20,883 bases of DNA from an uncultured Eubacteriales bacterium (GCA_934489945.1 CAKSSY010000029.1:1-20883); one strand, 5' to 3'. Positions 6,978 to 14,437 are shown, counted from the first letter of the stretch. The notes: generated from the sequence alone by a model not told the origin. Numbers and translations: made by a program.

Positions 6978-7876
6978 TGAATTTTGCGAACGCCGCCGGA
7001 AAGCAGGGAATTGCGGTAATCGCGCGGCGACATTCCGGTATACCGATGAAACATACGTGAAAAATATTGCGGCGTATCAAACCCCAATGACTCGGAGATT
7101 TCACTGACAGAGCACGCTTTCTCCCGCAAGAGCCTCTTGGCTTCTTCAATTTTCAGTTGTATGAAGGCGTGCATGATGGTGTCTCCGGTGTTTTTTTTGT
7201 AAATGTTGCAAAGTGTGCTGATGCCGAAGTGGAATTGCGCGCAGAGTTCTTCAAGCGTGACTCTGCCATAGACGTGTTCCCCGAGATAGCGGTTCAGATC
7301 CTTCACAAGATTGTTCTCAAGGCTTTCGCGCGAACGGAAAAAACGGGATGGCGGCTCTTCCGTACCGTTTCCGTCTGTGCAGGTCTCCTCTTCCCGCATC
7401 AGCCGGATCAGAATACACTCCAGATAGTTCCGGATCAACTGCAATCCTCCTACCGGACGATGCTCTCTCTGCGTCAGCGGACGGGAGGACATATGAAAGT
7501 TCCGGGCACACTCGTCAATCAGCGTTTTCATCATCGCCCGGAGTTCGCCGGGCAAAGAGAGAACTTTCCCGAAAAAGAATTTCATCGCCGGAGAATGACA
7601 TTCAAAAGTTATAATAAAAACCGTGGAGCTGTGGATGCCGTCTCCCTTGACCCCGTGAAATTCATTCGGTTTATGGAAGATCATCTCTCCCGCCTTCACC
7701 GCATGCAGCACACCTGCTCCCTCAAGTCCTACCTCGCCGCTGTCGACATACACGATTTCCCAGAAATCATGCGATTCCCCGGCAAAAAAATAGGTCGGCG
7801 AAAAATCAAATGCGTAAAGCGTAATAATGCGGTTGATATTCAGAATGTTCTTCAACGGAATGCGAATATATGCCAT
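6968..7876 (-). CDS. AraC-family transcriptional regulator
   Basis: This 302-aa protein has an N-terminal cupin-like sensor domain (about residues 10-100: SHDFWEIVYVDSGEVGL, then AGEMIFHKPNEFHGV) and a C-terminal AraC double helix-turn-helix (about 190-290). The C-terminal part includes VTLEELCAQFHFGISTLCNIYKK and the hallmark SEISESLGFDTPQYFSRMFHRYTGMSPRDYR. I chose ATG at 7876 because GGGAG lies 6 bp upstream; an in-frame GTG five codons earlier overlaps that site and is unlikely. It is divergent from the dehydrogenase/isomerase pair starting at 8037 and probably controls it in response to a sugar or sugar acid. The ligand is not predictable from sequence. Confidence 0.9.
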   Translation of the reverse strand: MAYIRIPLKNILNINRIITLYAFDFSPTYFFAGESHDFWEIVYVDSGEVGLEGAGVLHAVKAGEMIFHKPNEFHGVKGDGIHSSTVFIITFECHSPAMKFFFGKVLSLPGELRAMMKTLIDECARNFHMSSRPLTQREHRPVGGLQLIRNYLECILIRLMREEETCTDGNGTEEPPSRFFRSRESLENNLVKDLNRYLGEHVYGRVTLEELCAQFHFGISTLCNIYKKNTGDTIMHAFIQLKIEEAKRLLREKACSVSEISESLGFDTPQYFSRMFHRYTGMSPRDYRNSLLSGGVRKIHLT

Positions 7877-7935
7877 TTTTTGCTCCCACACAGTCGTTTT
7901 TTATAATTTTTATAAGAAGTAGAGAAGATAGTGCA

Positions 7936-7970
7936 TTGAAAAAGAGGACGTTATCGTGTATACTGATAAC
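7936..7970 (+). promoter_or_regulatory. Sigma-A promoter with inverted-repeat operator over the -10
   Basis: TTGAAA (7936-7941), a 17-bp spacer and TATACT (7959-7964) form a good promoter for the dehydrogenase/isomerase operon. The -10 box lies inside an inverted repeat, GTTATC (7950-7955) and GATAAC (7965-7970), with 9 bp between arms. A protein bound there would block RNA polymerase. Who binds is unknown: the AraC regulator is the nearest candidate, but AraC sites are usually direct repeats upstream of -35, so a separate repressor is possible. Confidence 0.65.
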
Positions 7971-8036
7971 ATAAATGTGGATGATTTTATTGTACCACAC
8001 GAAAGAGAGAAAATCAAGCACATAGGAGGAATTATT

Positions 8037-9068
8037 TTGCAAGAAGTCAAAGTTGCCATGATTGGCTTCGGCGGCATTGCCAAATCTCATAAAAAGGGAT
8101 ATGAAATCCTTACCGCACAGGGAGCCGCCGTTCGCCTTGTTGCCATCTGCGATGTGAACCCCGATGCTTTTACCGCGGTTTCGCAGATCAACCTCGGCAG
8201 TGAAAAACGTGCCGATCTTTCCGGAATTGCTACCTATTGCGACCTCGATGCCATGTTGGAAAATGAAGAATTTGACATGGCGGACATTTGCGTGCCGTCC
8301 TTTCTTCACGCGGAAATTGCCGTCAAAATGCTGCGCGCCGGAAAACACGTCCTGTCCGAAAAACCGATGGCTCTCCGTTCTGCCGACTGCGAGAGGATGC
8401 TGTCTGTTGCCAAAGAATCAGGGAAGCGTCTGATGATCGGACAGTGTTTGCGTTTTGAACCTTCTTACCTTTTCCTCAAACGCGCAATTGACAGCGGCGA
8501 GTTCGGTCCCCTTTGCCATCTTTCGATGACACGTCTCAGTCCTTATCCGCGATGGGGCTTTGAGGGGTGGTATCACAATCAGGAAAGAAGCGGCGGTGCT
8601 ATTATGGATCTTCATATCCATGACATCGACATGGCACGGTTTTTGTTGGGAGAGCCGGAGGCGGTCAGTACCGTCGCACACGACGGCATTACCCGTTGGC
8701 AGTATTGCAACACCCGTCTGTATTATCCGGGTCTTGTGGTGAACGCGACCGGCTCATGGGATGAAGCGGCAACCGTTCCTTTTGAGGCGGGCTTCCGCGC
8801 TCGCTTTGAAAAGGCTAGTGTGGTGCTCAGCGGCGCAAATGTTACCGTCTATCCGGACGAGGGAACCGTTTACCACGCGGTTCTTCCCGAGGTGGAAGCG
8901 GGCAGAGGAAACCGTATGGCGGAGGAAATCCGTCATTTGGTCGGTCTGATCCTTGACCCCGAAAAGGAAAACCTTCAGAACCCGCCCGAAAGTGCTGCCA
9001 AGACCGTGGCGTTGATTGAAACACTGCGGGAGAGTGCCGACGCCAACGGGAAGATTCTGTCAATATAA
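8037..9068 (+). CDS. Gfo/Idh/MocA-family sugar dehydrogenase
   Basis: This 343-aa NAD(P)-dependent oxidoreductase starts at TTG (8037): AGGAGG at 8024-8029 is 7 bp upstream, and the family's opening beta strand (VKVAMIGFGGIAKSH) begins right after it. The GFGGIA glycine motif lies near residues 9-14. The catalytic EKP lysine is present in LSEKPMAL. GGAIMDLHIHDIDM supplies the conserved Asp and His of the active site. The length is typical. It would oxidise a sugar, cyclitol or sugar acid (or an epimer step) in the cytoplasm. It is the first gene of a two-gene operon with an isomerase 20 bp downstream, under the promoter at 7936-7964, and divergent from an AraC regulator. The substrate is not determined; inositol-type or keto-sugar pathways are compatible. 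Confidence 0.9.
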   Translation: MQEVKVAMIGFGGIAKSHKKGYEILTAQGAAVRLVAICDVNPDAFTAVSQINLGSEKRADLSGIATYCDLDAMLENEEFDMADICVPSFLHAEIAVKMLRAGKHVLSEKPMALRSADCERMLSVAKESGKRLMIGQCLRFEPSYLFLKRAIDSGEFGPLCHLSMTRLSPYPRWGFEGWYHNQERSGGAIMDLHIHDIDMARFLLGEPEAVSTVAHDGITRWQYCNTRLYYPGLVVNATGSWDEAATVPFEAGFRARFEKASVVLSGANVTVYPDEGTVYHAVLPEVEAGRGNRMAEEIRHLVGLILDPEKENLQNPPESAAKTVALIETLRESADANGKILSI

Positions 9069-9088
9069 CAAGAAATGAGGACAAAAGC

Positions 9089-9928
9089 ATGAAAGCATAT
9101 CCGATCGGCGTTATGATTCGTTTGGGAAAAGACTCGGATGTCGAAAATGAGATCCGCAAGGCAAAAGACATGGAGTTGGACTCCTGTCAGATCTGTATTT
9201 GGGACACCACGCTGTTCCACAATGTCGAATACGCCGCCCGTGTCAAAGCGGCGATTGCGGACACAGGCTTCCGTGTGTCGGGACTCTGGGCAGGCTGGAG
9301 CGGACCTTGCGAATGGAATTTTACCTCCGGTCCCTCCACCATAGGACTTGTGCCTCCCGCTTACCGCTATGCCCGTCTGAATGAGTTGAAAGCGGCGTCC
9401 GATTTTGCCGGATGGGTAGGAATCGACCGTGTGATTACCCATGTCGGCTTCCTCCCCGAGAATCCGGATGACGCCGATTTTGTGGGAACCGTTTCGGCAC
9501 TTCGCTGGTTGTGCAAAGCCATGAAGGAGAAAAATCAGTATTTTCTGTTTGAAACGGGACAGGAGACCCCTGTCACGATGCTCCGCACCATTCAGGCAAT
9601 CGGCGCCGACAATCTCGGTATCAATTTCGATACCGCCAACCTGCTTTTGTACGGCAAGGCAAATTCGGTGGATGCACTGGATGTTTTCGGAAAATACGTG
9701 ATGGACACGCACATCAAAGACGGTTTCTACCCGACGGACGGCATGAGCCTCGGAAAACAGGTGCCTGTCGGAGAGGGCAAGGCAAACGTTGCCGCCGTTG
9801 TCCGCAAACTGGATGAAATCGGATATAGCGGCACCATGACGATCGAACGCGAGATCACGGGCGAACAGCAGATACGCGATATCGTTGCCACAAGGGATTA
9901 TCTGAGAAAGATCTTCAGCGAAAACTGA
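9089..9928 (+). CDS. Sugar phosphate isomerase/epimerase (xylose isomerase-like TIM barrel)
   Basis: This 279-aa protein belongs to the AP-endonuclease-2/xylose-isomerase-like barrel family. The expected metal ligands are visible: E in FLFETGQE (about residue 153), D in GINFDTANLL (about 180), H in VMDTHIKDG (about 210) and E in MTIEREITG (about 255). It would interconvert or epimerise a keto/aldo sugar or cyclitol intermediate. GAGGAC lies 9 bp before the ATG. It follows the dehydrogenase by 20 bp and ends in a strong terminator, so the two enzymes form a complete transcription unit. Members of this superfamily are often paired with Gfo/Idh/MocA enzymes in inositol and rare-sugar catabolism. 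No transporter or kinase gene is present beside them. Confidence 0.87.
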   Translation: MKAYPIGVMIRLGKDSDVENEIRKAKDMELDSCQICIWDTTLFHNVEYAARVKAAIADTGFRVSGLWAGWSGPCEWNFTSGPSTIGLVPPAYRYARLNELKAASDFAGWVGIDRVITHVGFLPENPDDADFVGTVSALRWLCKAMKEKNQYFLFETGQETPVTMLRTIQAIGADNLGINFDTANLLLYGKANSVDALDVFGKYVMDTHIKDGFYPTDGMSLGKQVPVGEGKANVAAVVRKLDEIGYSGTMTIEREITGEQQIRDIVATRDYLRKIFSEN

Positions 9929-9930
9929 AA

Positions 9931-9984
9931 AATTCCGAAAAAAGGAACCTCTTTTTGAAAAGAGGTTCCTTTTTTCGGAAAATT
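9931..9984 (+). terminator. Strong intrinsic terminator of the catabolic operon
   Basis: A long near-perfect stem, including GGAACCTCTTTT paired with AAAAGAGGTTCC, is followed by TTTTTT. It starts just after the isomerase stop codon. The outer arms TTCCG/CGGAA extend the pairing. Confidence 0.9.
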
Positions 9985-10157
9985 GATGGTGGCAGAAGGA
10001 TGTCTCTGCCGTTTTGCTGTTAAAGAAATCCGAAAATCCAACCCATATCGGCGAAAACAGTCGCCATCTTATCAGGATACCGGAATCCCGACCGGGATTG
10101 TTGAGGGGCGATTAAAAACATCAAGTTTTTAATCGCCCCGTTTTTTCGGTATTTTTT
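9985..10157. other. Intergenic stretch with serial hairpins, possible small RNA
   Basis: No convincing gene is seen. The stretch carries GGCAGA/TCTGCC at about 9993-10010, AATCCCG/CGGGATT at 10084-10099 and a 15-bp stem at 10105-10139 followed by GTTTTTT on the plus strand. The last is oriented to end a plus-strand transcript although no plus-strand gene lies between it and the previous terminator. It may simply be the transcript end of the minus-strand acyltransferase, read bidirectionally. Confidence 0.35.
10105..10146. terminator. Intrinsic terminator hairpin after the PlsC-like gene
   Basis: GGGGCGATTAAAAAC (10105-10119) pairs exactly with 10125-10139 around an ATCAA loop. The plus-strand side has GTTTTTT; the minus-strand side has TCAACAATC. 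It lies about 16 bp beyond the minus-strand acyltransferase stop, so it probably ends that operon, but its U-run points the other way. Confidence 0.7.
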
Positions 10158-10968
10158 ACAGCTCTCTTCCGGCGAATGCCGGATCGTCCTCAACCTTTTC
10201 GTAGCGGATATATTCGGCATTGTCCGGAACACAAAGTGTATCCCGAAGAAAATCGTATACTGCATTCCGTAGTTTTTTTCGCGCCTCTGCGGGCGAAAGG
10301 GACTTGTCCGGGTAAATCGGGTTGCTCAGAACGACCGTGATGAAGGGGGGCGCATTCCGAAAGAATCTGCGCTCGCGATATTTAATTGCCGCCGCCACCA
10401 CGGGAGCGTTCAGGCGGACGGGATAGGCAAAAGAACCGTCCGGAAAGTCACGCACACCGGTATAATAGGGCCAGATATGGGCTTCGGGATAAATCGTGAC
10501 CACTCTCTTTTTACGGATGGCATCGTCAAGGGCAAAGCGGAATTTTCTTGCCGCGCGTGCCGTGCCGGGCAGGGGAAGTGCGCCAAACATCAGCACAAGA
10601 TTTCGCAAAAAGGGAATGGAGACCGCATCGGCGGAGGTGACGATATGGCACTTTTTCGGAAAAGAAAGGAGTGACGGTTCAAACGCGTCGTGTAGTGCCT
10701 GTGTGTGGTTGGCGTAGAGAAAATACCCTTTGCCCCGCAGTGCGCGAAGGGCTTTTCGGTTCTCGACGCGAACGCCGAATCGGACGCGGCAGACCGTCCA
10801 CGCGACCGGAGTGGCAACCAGACGGTACAGAAAGGCACCGACTGCGTACCAAAGCGGTGTGCGTCCGCTATAGCGGAATTTGTCGCCGACGGTTTTGGTA
10901 TGGATGGAATTTCCCGCAAAGTCGTCGGTGGATTCGTTGGTATATTGAACGATTTTTTTAGGTTTCAT
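10156..10968 (-). CDS. PlsC-like 1-acyl-glycerol-3-phosphate acyltransferase family protein
   Basis: This 270-aa protein has the acyltransferase motifs: block I NHTQALHDAF (H88, D94), a later VLMFGALPLPG segment, and block III YPEAHIWPY (160-168) in place of FPEGTRS. Histidine and aspartate are spaced HX5D rather than the canonical HX4D. I believe a clostridial subgroup reads NHTQ...DAF in the same way. Hydrophobic stretches near residues 40-65 would sit at the membrane. It would transfer an acyl chain to a lysolipid or a related acceptor. Its ATG overlaps the end of the upstream glycosyltransferase by 11 bp, so the two are translated together, which suggests a shared lipid or glycolipid product. 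The acceptor is not predictable. Confidence 0.8.
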   Translation of the reverse strand: MKPKKIVQYTNESTDDFAGNSIHTKTVGDKFRYSGRTPLWYAVGAFLYRLVATPVAWTVCRVRFGVRVENRKALRALRGKGYFLYANHTQALHDAFEPSLLSFPKKCHIVTSADAVSIPFLRNLVLMFGALPLPGTARAARKFRFALDDAIRKKRVVTIYPEAHIWPYYTGVRDFPDGSFAYPVRLNAPVVAAAIKYRERRFFRNAPPFITVVLSNPIYPDKSLSPAEARKKLRNAVYDFLRDTLCVPDNAEYIRYEKVEDDPAFAGREL

Positions 10969-12103
10969 GTGTCTCCTTGGCGGTTCGGCGGATCATGGTC
11001 AGCATCCGCTCCATGCAAAGCGGCTTAGCGAACTGCTCGGTATATCCGAGATACTCGGCACTTCTTTCCCGTTTCTTTTCCGGGTTTGAAAGCCAATAAT
11101 CGATACGTTCGGCAAGCGAGTCGGAATCGTTGCAGGCAAACAGATTTTTTTCGTCGAGGGCGAATGCGCGGGTCGCACTTCGCGGCGAATCGGCAATCAC
11201 GGGGACAAGTCCGCACCGGATCGCTTCCAGACAGGCGATGGCTTCAATTTCAATCTCGGCGGGATGAACATAAAGATCGGCATAGTTGATAATGTCAATC
11301 AGTTCCGCACGCGGATGAAAGCCGAATACGGGACGGTTTTTCAGTTTTTCTGCCGCATATTCTTCCAGTTTCCCGCGGAGGGGTCCGTCACCGGCGAAAA
11401 TCAGTTGGAGCTTATCGGCAAATTTTGACTTTGACGCGGCATCTATGAGAACCTGATGTGACTTTTCTTTGCTGTAGCGTCCGGTGAAGAGGATGACAAA
11501 ACGATCCCGGTATTCGGGCGGGCGTGCAACCTCTTTTTTGACAAATTCGGAGCCTACGCCGTTGGAAATGACCTCGCCGGGTGTCTTTTTCCCGATGGCG
11601 TTTTCAAAGGTGTCGCGGATAAATTGCGACGGATAGTGGATCTTGTCCGAATATCGGTACAGGTTCCGATAGAAAATACGATAAAGGTTGGCATTGAAGC
11701 GGCGGGAATTCATCATGAACACATGAGAGGAAAAATTTTCCGCCTGACAGTGAAATCCCGATGTGACGGGGATTCCGCGCTTTTTTGCCTCTCTTGCCGC
11801 AGTGCAGCAGAGAAGGAAGGGCGTGATGGTATGGAGAAGATCGGCACCGTCCAAAGCACGGCAGACGGTCTCATGGGATTTTTTCGACAAAAGAACCCCG
11901 TTCCGACGGACGTAATCGTTCAGGAACAGCAGATTGAGGGGTTCTGTGACATAGGCATCCGGTTGACCCGCAAGACGGGCATCCGGGCAGAGGATTCGCA
12001 CAGTCTCTCCCGCCTCGCGCAACGCACGGACAAGATTGACAGCGGCAACTGCCGTACCGTTATTTTCATCCAACGGCACATCGCAAGCAATGACTACAAT
12101 CAT
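10958..12103 (-). CDS. Family 4 (GT-B) glycosyltransferase
   Basis: This 381-aa protein starts at ATG 12103, where CGGAGA lies just upstream and the fold begins (MIVVIACDVPLDENNGTAVA). The N-terminal half has the glycine-bearing acceptor loop and the segment PVTSGFHCQAENF. The C-terminal half has VILFTGRYSKEKSHQVLIDAA (start of the donor domain), LIFAGDGPLRG and the E-X7-E region HPAEIEIEAIACLEAI. These are the standard GT4 signatures of a retaining enzyme using a nucleotide sugar. It heads the minus-strand pair with the PlsC-like gene. Clostridial GT4 enzymes of this look often glycosylate diacylglycerol or phosphatidylinositol-like lipids, and the acyltransferase partner supports a glycolipid role, but donor and acceptor are inferred. 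The frame stays open far upstream of 12103 over the divergent promoter region, and that part is not coding. Confidence 0.87.
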   Translation of the reverse strand: MIVVIACDVPLDENNGTAVAAVNLVRALREAGETVRILCPDARLAGQPDAYVTEPLNLLFLNDYVRRNGVLLSKKSHETVCRALDGADLLHTITPFLLCCTAAREAKKRGIPVTSGFHCQAENFSSHVFMMNSRRFNANLYRIFYRNLYRYSDKIHYPSQFIRDTFENAIGKKTPGEVISNGVGSEFVKKEVARPPEYRDRFVILFTGRYSKEKSHQVLIDAASKSKFADKLQLIFAGDGPLRGKLEEYAAEKLKNRPVFGFHPRAELIDIINYADLYVHPAEIEIEAIACLEAIRCGLVPVIADSPRSATRAFALDEKNLFACNDSDSLAERIDYWLSNPEKKRERSAEYLGYTEQFAKPLCMERMLTMIRRTAKETHET

Positions 12104-12264
12104 AGGATTCTCCGATTTTTTAATATCATTCGGTGGAACGGTCTTCAGTATACCATGTTTCGCCCTTTTTTTCAAGGGATGGCAGACGGTCAAAAACGGT
12201 GGGTTGGGTAAAAAAAGGATTTTGGTCTTCGGACAAAGATTTTTCAAATATTTACAAAAAAGAT

Positions 12265-12293
12265 TTGTATTTGAGAGGGAGATGCGATAATAT
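12265..12293 (+). promoter_or_regulatory. Sigma-A-like promoter of the DUF5685 cassette
   Basis: TTGTAT (12265-12270), a 17-bp spacer and TAATAT (12288-12293). The start codon is 24 bp downstream, after a GGGGGAAAGG purine tract. This is divergent from the glycosyltransferase start at 12103. Confidence 0.55.
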
Positions 12294-12316
12294 AGAAGGG
12301 AAAGCGGGGGAAAGGT

Positions 12317-13195
12317 ATGTACGGATATATCCGAGTCGACAAGCCCGAATGTAAAATCCGGGAATATGAATACTACCGCGGTGTATACTGCGGACTTTGC
12401 CGTGCGCTCGGAAAGTGCGGCGGTGCCCCGGCACGGTTTACACTCAACTACGATTTTACCTTTTTTGCCTTGGCGAGAATGGCGGTCACGGGAGAAAAGC
12501 CCGTGTTTTCCAGTCGGCGTTGTGTCGCGCATCCGTTCGCAAGACATATTGAGGCAAAGCCGAACGACGCACTTGCCTGTTCTGCCGCGGCATCCCTTTT
12601 ACTTGCCTATGAGAAGAATCGCGACGACATTGCCGACGAAAAAGGCGCAAGACGTTTTCGTGCACGACTTCTGTCTCCTGTTCTCCGCGGTTTCTCGCGT
12701 CGTCCGTCGAGGGAGTGGCGGGAGTTGGAAAAGACCATTGCCGGACATCTTCGGCGTTTGTCCGGAATGGAAAAAAATCCGCCGCTTTCGGTGGATCGTC
12801 CTGCTGAAATTTTCGGGAATCTTATGGCTGATATTCTCTCATACGCGTTGGAAGGCGAATCGAGACGGATTGCCGCGGCAATCGGTATGGCGGTCGGAAA
12901 GTGGGTATATCTTATTGACGCATTGGACGATCTGGAGGAAGATGTGAAGCACGGACGTTACAACCCGATTGCTACGGTCTTCGGTGACAAACCGCTTGAC
13001 GAGGCGGGGAAAGAAGAGATGCGCGTGGCACTTTTGTCCTGTCTTGGAGAAGCGGAGAGGGCGTTTGATCTGATCGAATATCCCGATCGCGACATGAAGA
13101 ATGTGATCGAAAACCATCTTTATCTCGGCATGCCGGGAATCATCCGTGAAATTTTGTCAAAAAAGGAGAATATATCCGATGAGCGACCCGTATAA
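12317..13195 (+). CDS. DUF5685 family protein, predicted all-helical
   Basis: This 292-aa protein matches what I recall of DUF5685. The N-terminus carries a cysteine cluster (C12, C25-x-x-C28, C34 in YRGVYCGLCRALGKCGG), followed by LNYDFTFFALARM and a CVAHPF segment, which together could bind a metal. The C-terminal half is helical, with GKWVYLIDALDDLEEDVKHG (D201, D204, D205, D209) followed by RYNP. That aspartate cluster is reminiscent of the DDxxD motifs of isoprenoid-synthase-type helical folds, but the resemblance is by eye. No signal peptide or transmembrane segment is apparent. Function is unknown. Its last 17 bp overlap the start of a J-domain gene, so the two are translationally coupled. 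The cassette continues into a membrane protein. Confidence 0.8.
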   Translation: MYGYIRVDKPECKIREYEYYRGVYCGLCRALGKCGGAPARFTLNYDFTFFALARMAVTGEKPVFSSRRCVAHPFARHIEAKPNDALACSAAASLLLAYEKNRDDIADEKGARRFRARLLSPVLRGFSRRPSREWRELEKTIAGHLRRLSGMEKNPPLSVDRPAEIFGNLMADILSYALEGESRRIAAAIGMAVGKWVYLIDALDDLEEDVKHGRYNPIATVFGDKPLDEAGKEEMRVALLSCLGEAERAFDLIEYPDRDMKNVIENHLYLGMPGIIREILSKKENISDERPV

Positions 13196-13823
13196 AATTC
13201 TGGGCGTGCCGCCGACGGCGACCGACGAGGAAGTGAAGAAAGCCTATCGGGATCTTGCCAGAAAATACCATCCCGACAAATATGAGGGGAGTGATCTTGC
13301 CGACCTTGCATCCGAAAAAATGAAGGATATCAACGCCGCTTACGAGGAAATACAGGCGATGCGCAGCGGGAAGCAGACTGCCGGACCCGGATACGAAGGG
13401 ACGACCGGTTCGTCCTACGGGCAGAATACCGCTTACGGACGCTCCGCCGGCGGTGCCGGTGCCCCCGAATACGCCATGGTTCGCAATCTGATCAACCGCG
13501 GCGAACTGGACGAGGCGGAGGAAATTCTGGAAAACATGGATCCTGCCGACCGCACTGCCGAGTGGAATTTCCTGATGGGTTGCATCTGCACACGGCGCAA
13601 TTACTATGCCGACGCACAACGATATTTTGATGCTGCCTGCCGTGGCGACCCTTACAATGTGGAATACCGCATGGAAAGGGACAATATGCGCCGCCGTGCG
13701 GCGGGGTATGCGAACGGCTATTCGACGGACAGTGCGGATTCGGGATTGTGCGATTGTTGCACCACGCTTCTTTGCCTGAACCTGTGTTGCGGCGGGCGGG
13801 GCGGTTTCGCGCCGGGGTGCTGA
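13179..13823 (+). CDS. J-domain protein with TPR-like region and cysteine-rich tail
   Basis: This 214-aa protein starts at ATG 13179 (AAAGGAG 8 bp upstream). Residues 1-65 are a J domain (DPYKILGV, KAYRDLARKYHPDKY) with the HPD tripeptide that activates DnaK. A glycine/tyrosine-rich linker (about 70-100) follows, then a helical segment (VRNLINRGELDEAEEILENM) that looks like one or two TPR-type repeats. The C-terminus is very unusual: GLCDCCTTLLCLNLCCGG and a final GC give eight cysteines in about 25 residues, mixed with hydrophobic residues. It lacks the zinc-finger and substrate domains of DnaJ, so it is a specialised co-chaperone. The tail could bind metal, form disulfides, or be lipid-modified for membrane attachment. 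It overlaps DUF5685 by 17 bp and is followed one base later by a membrane-protein gene. Confidence 0.87.
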   Translation: MSDPYKILGVPPTATDEEVKKAYRDLARKYHPDKYEGSDLADLASEKMKDINAAYEEIQAMRSGKQTAGPGYEGTTGSSYGQNTAYGRSAGGAGAPEYAMVRNLINRGELDEAEEILENMDPADRTAEWNFLMGCICTRRNYYADAQRYFDAACRGDPYNVEYRMERDNMRRRAAGYANGYSTDSADSGLCDCCTTLLCLNLCCGGRGGFAPGC

Positions 13824-13824
13824 C

Positions 13825-14343
13825 ATGAATCAACACGAAAGAACCAGACGGTTGGCAATCTGCGCGGTGCTTTGCGCGCTTGGCGTGGTGATTCTGTGGC
13901 TTGGGGCGGTTCTCGACATACTGGATCTCACGATGGCGGCGTTGGCACCGGTTCTGGTGATCTATGTGGTCATTGAAATCGGCGGATTCTGGCCGTGGCT
14001 TGTGTATCTTGTCACCGGGTTTCTCGCGCTTCTGTTGCTCCCACAAAAACTCGGTGCTGTGTTTTATTTGCTCTGCACGGGTTTCTATCCGATTATCAAA
14101 CGGTGGATTGAGGGACGGTTGCCGCGGTTCCTCGGGCTTGTGGCGAAACTTCTTGTTTTTAACCTCTCAGCGGGATTGATCCTGCTGGTCGCCAAAGCCT
14201 TTGCTTTGGATCTGTCGTTTGAGTGGGCACCGTATCTGGTCGTCCTTTTTGTCGAATTTACCTTTTTATTATATGATATTGTTCTGACCCGTCTGATCTC
14301 GCTTTATACCTTCCACTGGCGGAAAAAGTTTCGGTTGAAGTGA
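13825..14343 (+). CDS. Small multipass membrane protein, function unknown
   Basis: This 172-aa protein has about five hydrophobic segments: after RRLAICAVLCALGVVILWLG, around MAALAPVLVIYVVIEIGG, at WLVYLVTGFLALLLLP, at LVFNLSAGLILLVAKAFAL and at APYLVVLFVEFTFLLYDIVL. The N- and C-termini are basic (RTRR; HWRKKFRLK), which favours cytoplasmic ends by the positive-inside rule. It looks somewhat like ECF S-component or DUF2232-type membrane proteins, but I do not recognise a specific family. Its ATG starts one base after the J-protein stop codon, so it is translationally coupled to the DUF5685/J cassette. A plausible idea is that it is the membrane partner or client of that pair. Confidence 0.75.
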   Translation: MNQHERTRRLAICAVLCALGVVILWLGAVLDILDLTMAALAPVLVIYVVIEIGGFWPWLVYLVTGFLALLLLPQKLGAVFYLLCTGFYPIIKRWIEGRLPRFLGLVAKLLVFNLSAGLILLVAKAFALDLSFEWAPYLVVLFVEFTFLLYDIVLTRLISLYTFHWRKKFRLK

Positions 14344-14388
14344 CGGGAACGGTACGCTTCCTGTTCTTTTGAAAGTTTCCAAAAGGAA

Positions 14389-14437
14389 AAAGAGCTGTTA
14401 AAAAATCCAAATGAGTTTTTTAACAGCTCTTTTTTTG
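14389..14437. terminator. Bidirectional intrinsic terminator
   Basis: AAAGAGCTGTTAAAAAA (14389-14405) pairs with its complement (14416-14432) around a 10-nt loop and is followed by T-rich sequence on the plus strand, with A/T-rich flank on the other side. It lies between the convergent J-protein cassette and SH3-lipoprotein gene and probably serves both. Confidence 0.87.

Noticed and set aside
6802..7107. 101-codon plus-strand frame starting with GTG as an intact gene
   Set aside because: Only its first 27 or so residues look like protein (AzlD tail). The rest runs antisense through the terminator and AraC gene after a frameshift.
10020..10070. Tiny minus-strand peptide MATVFADMGWIFGFL
   Set aside because: No ribosome-binding site precedes the ATG and no homologue is known to me; it falls in a hairpin-rich spacer.
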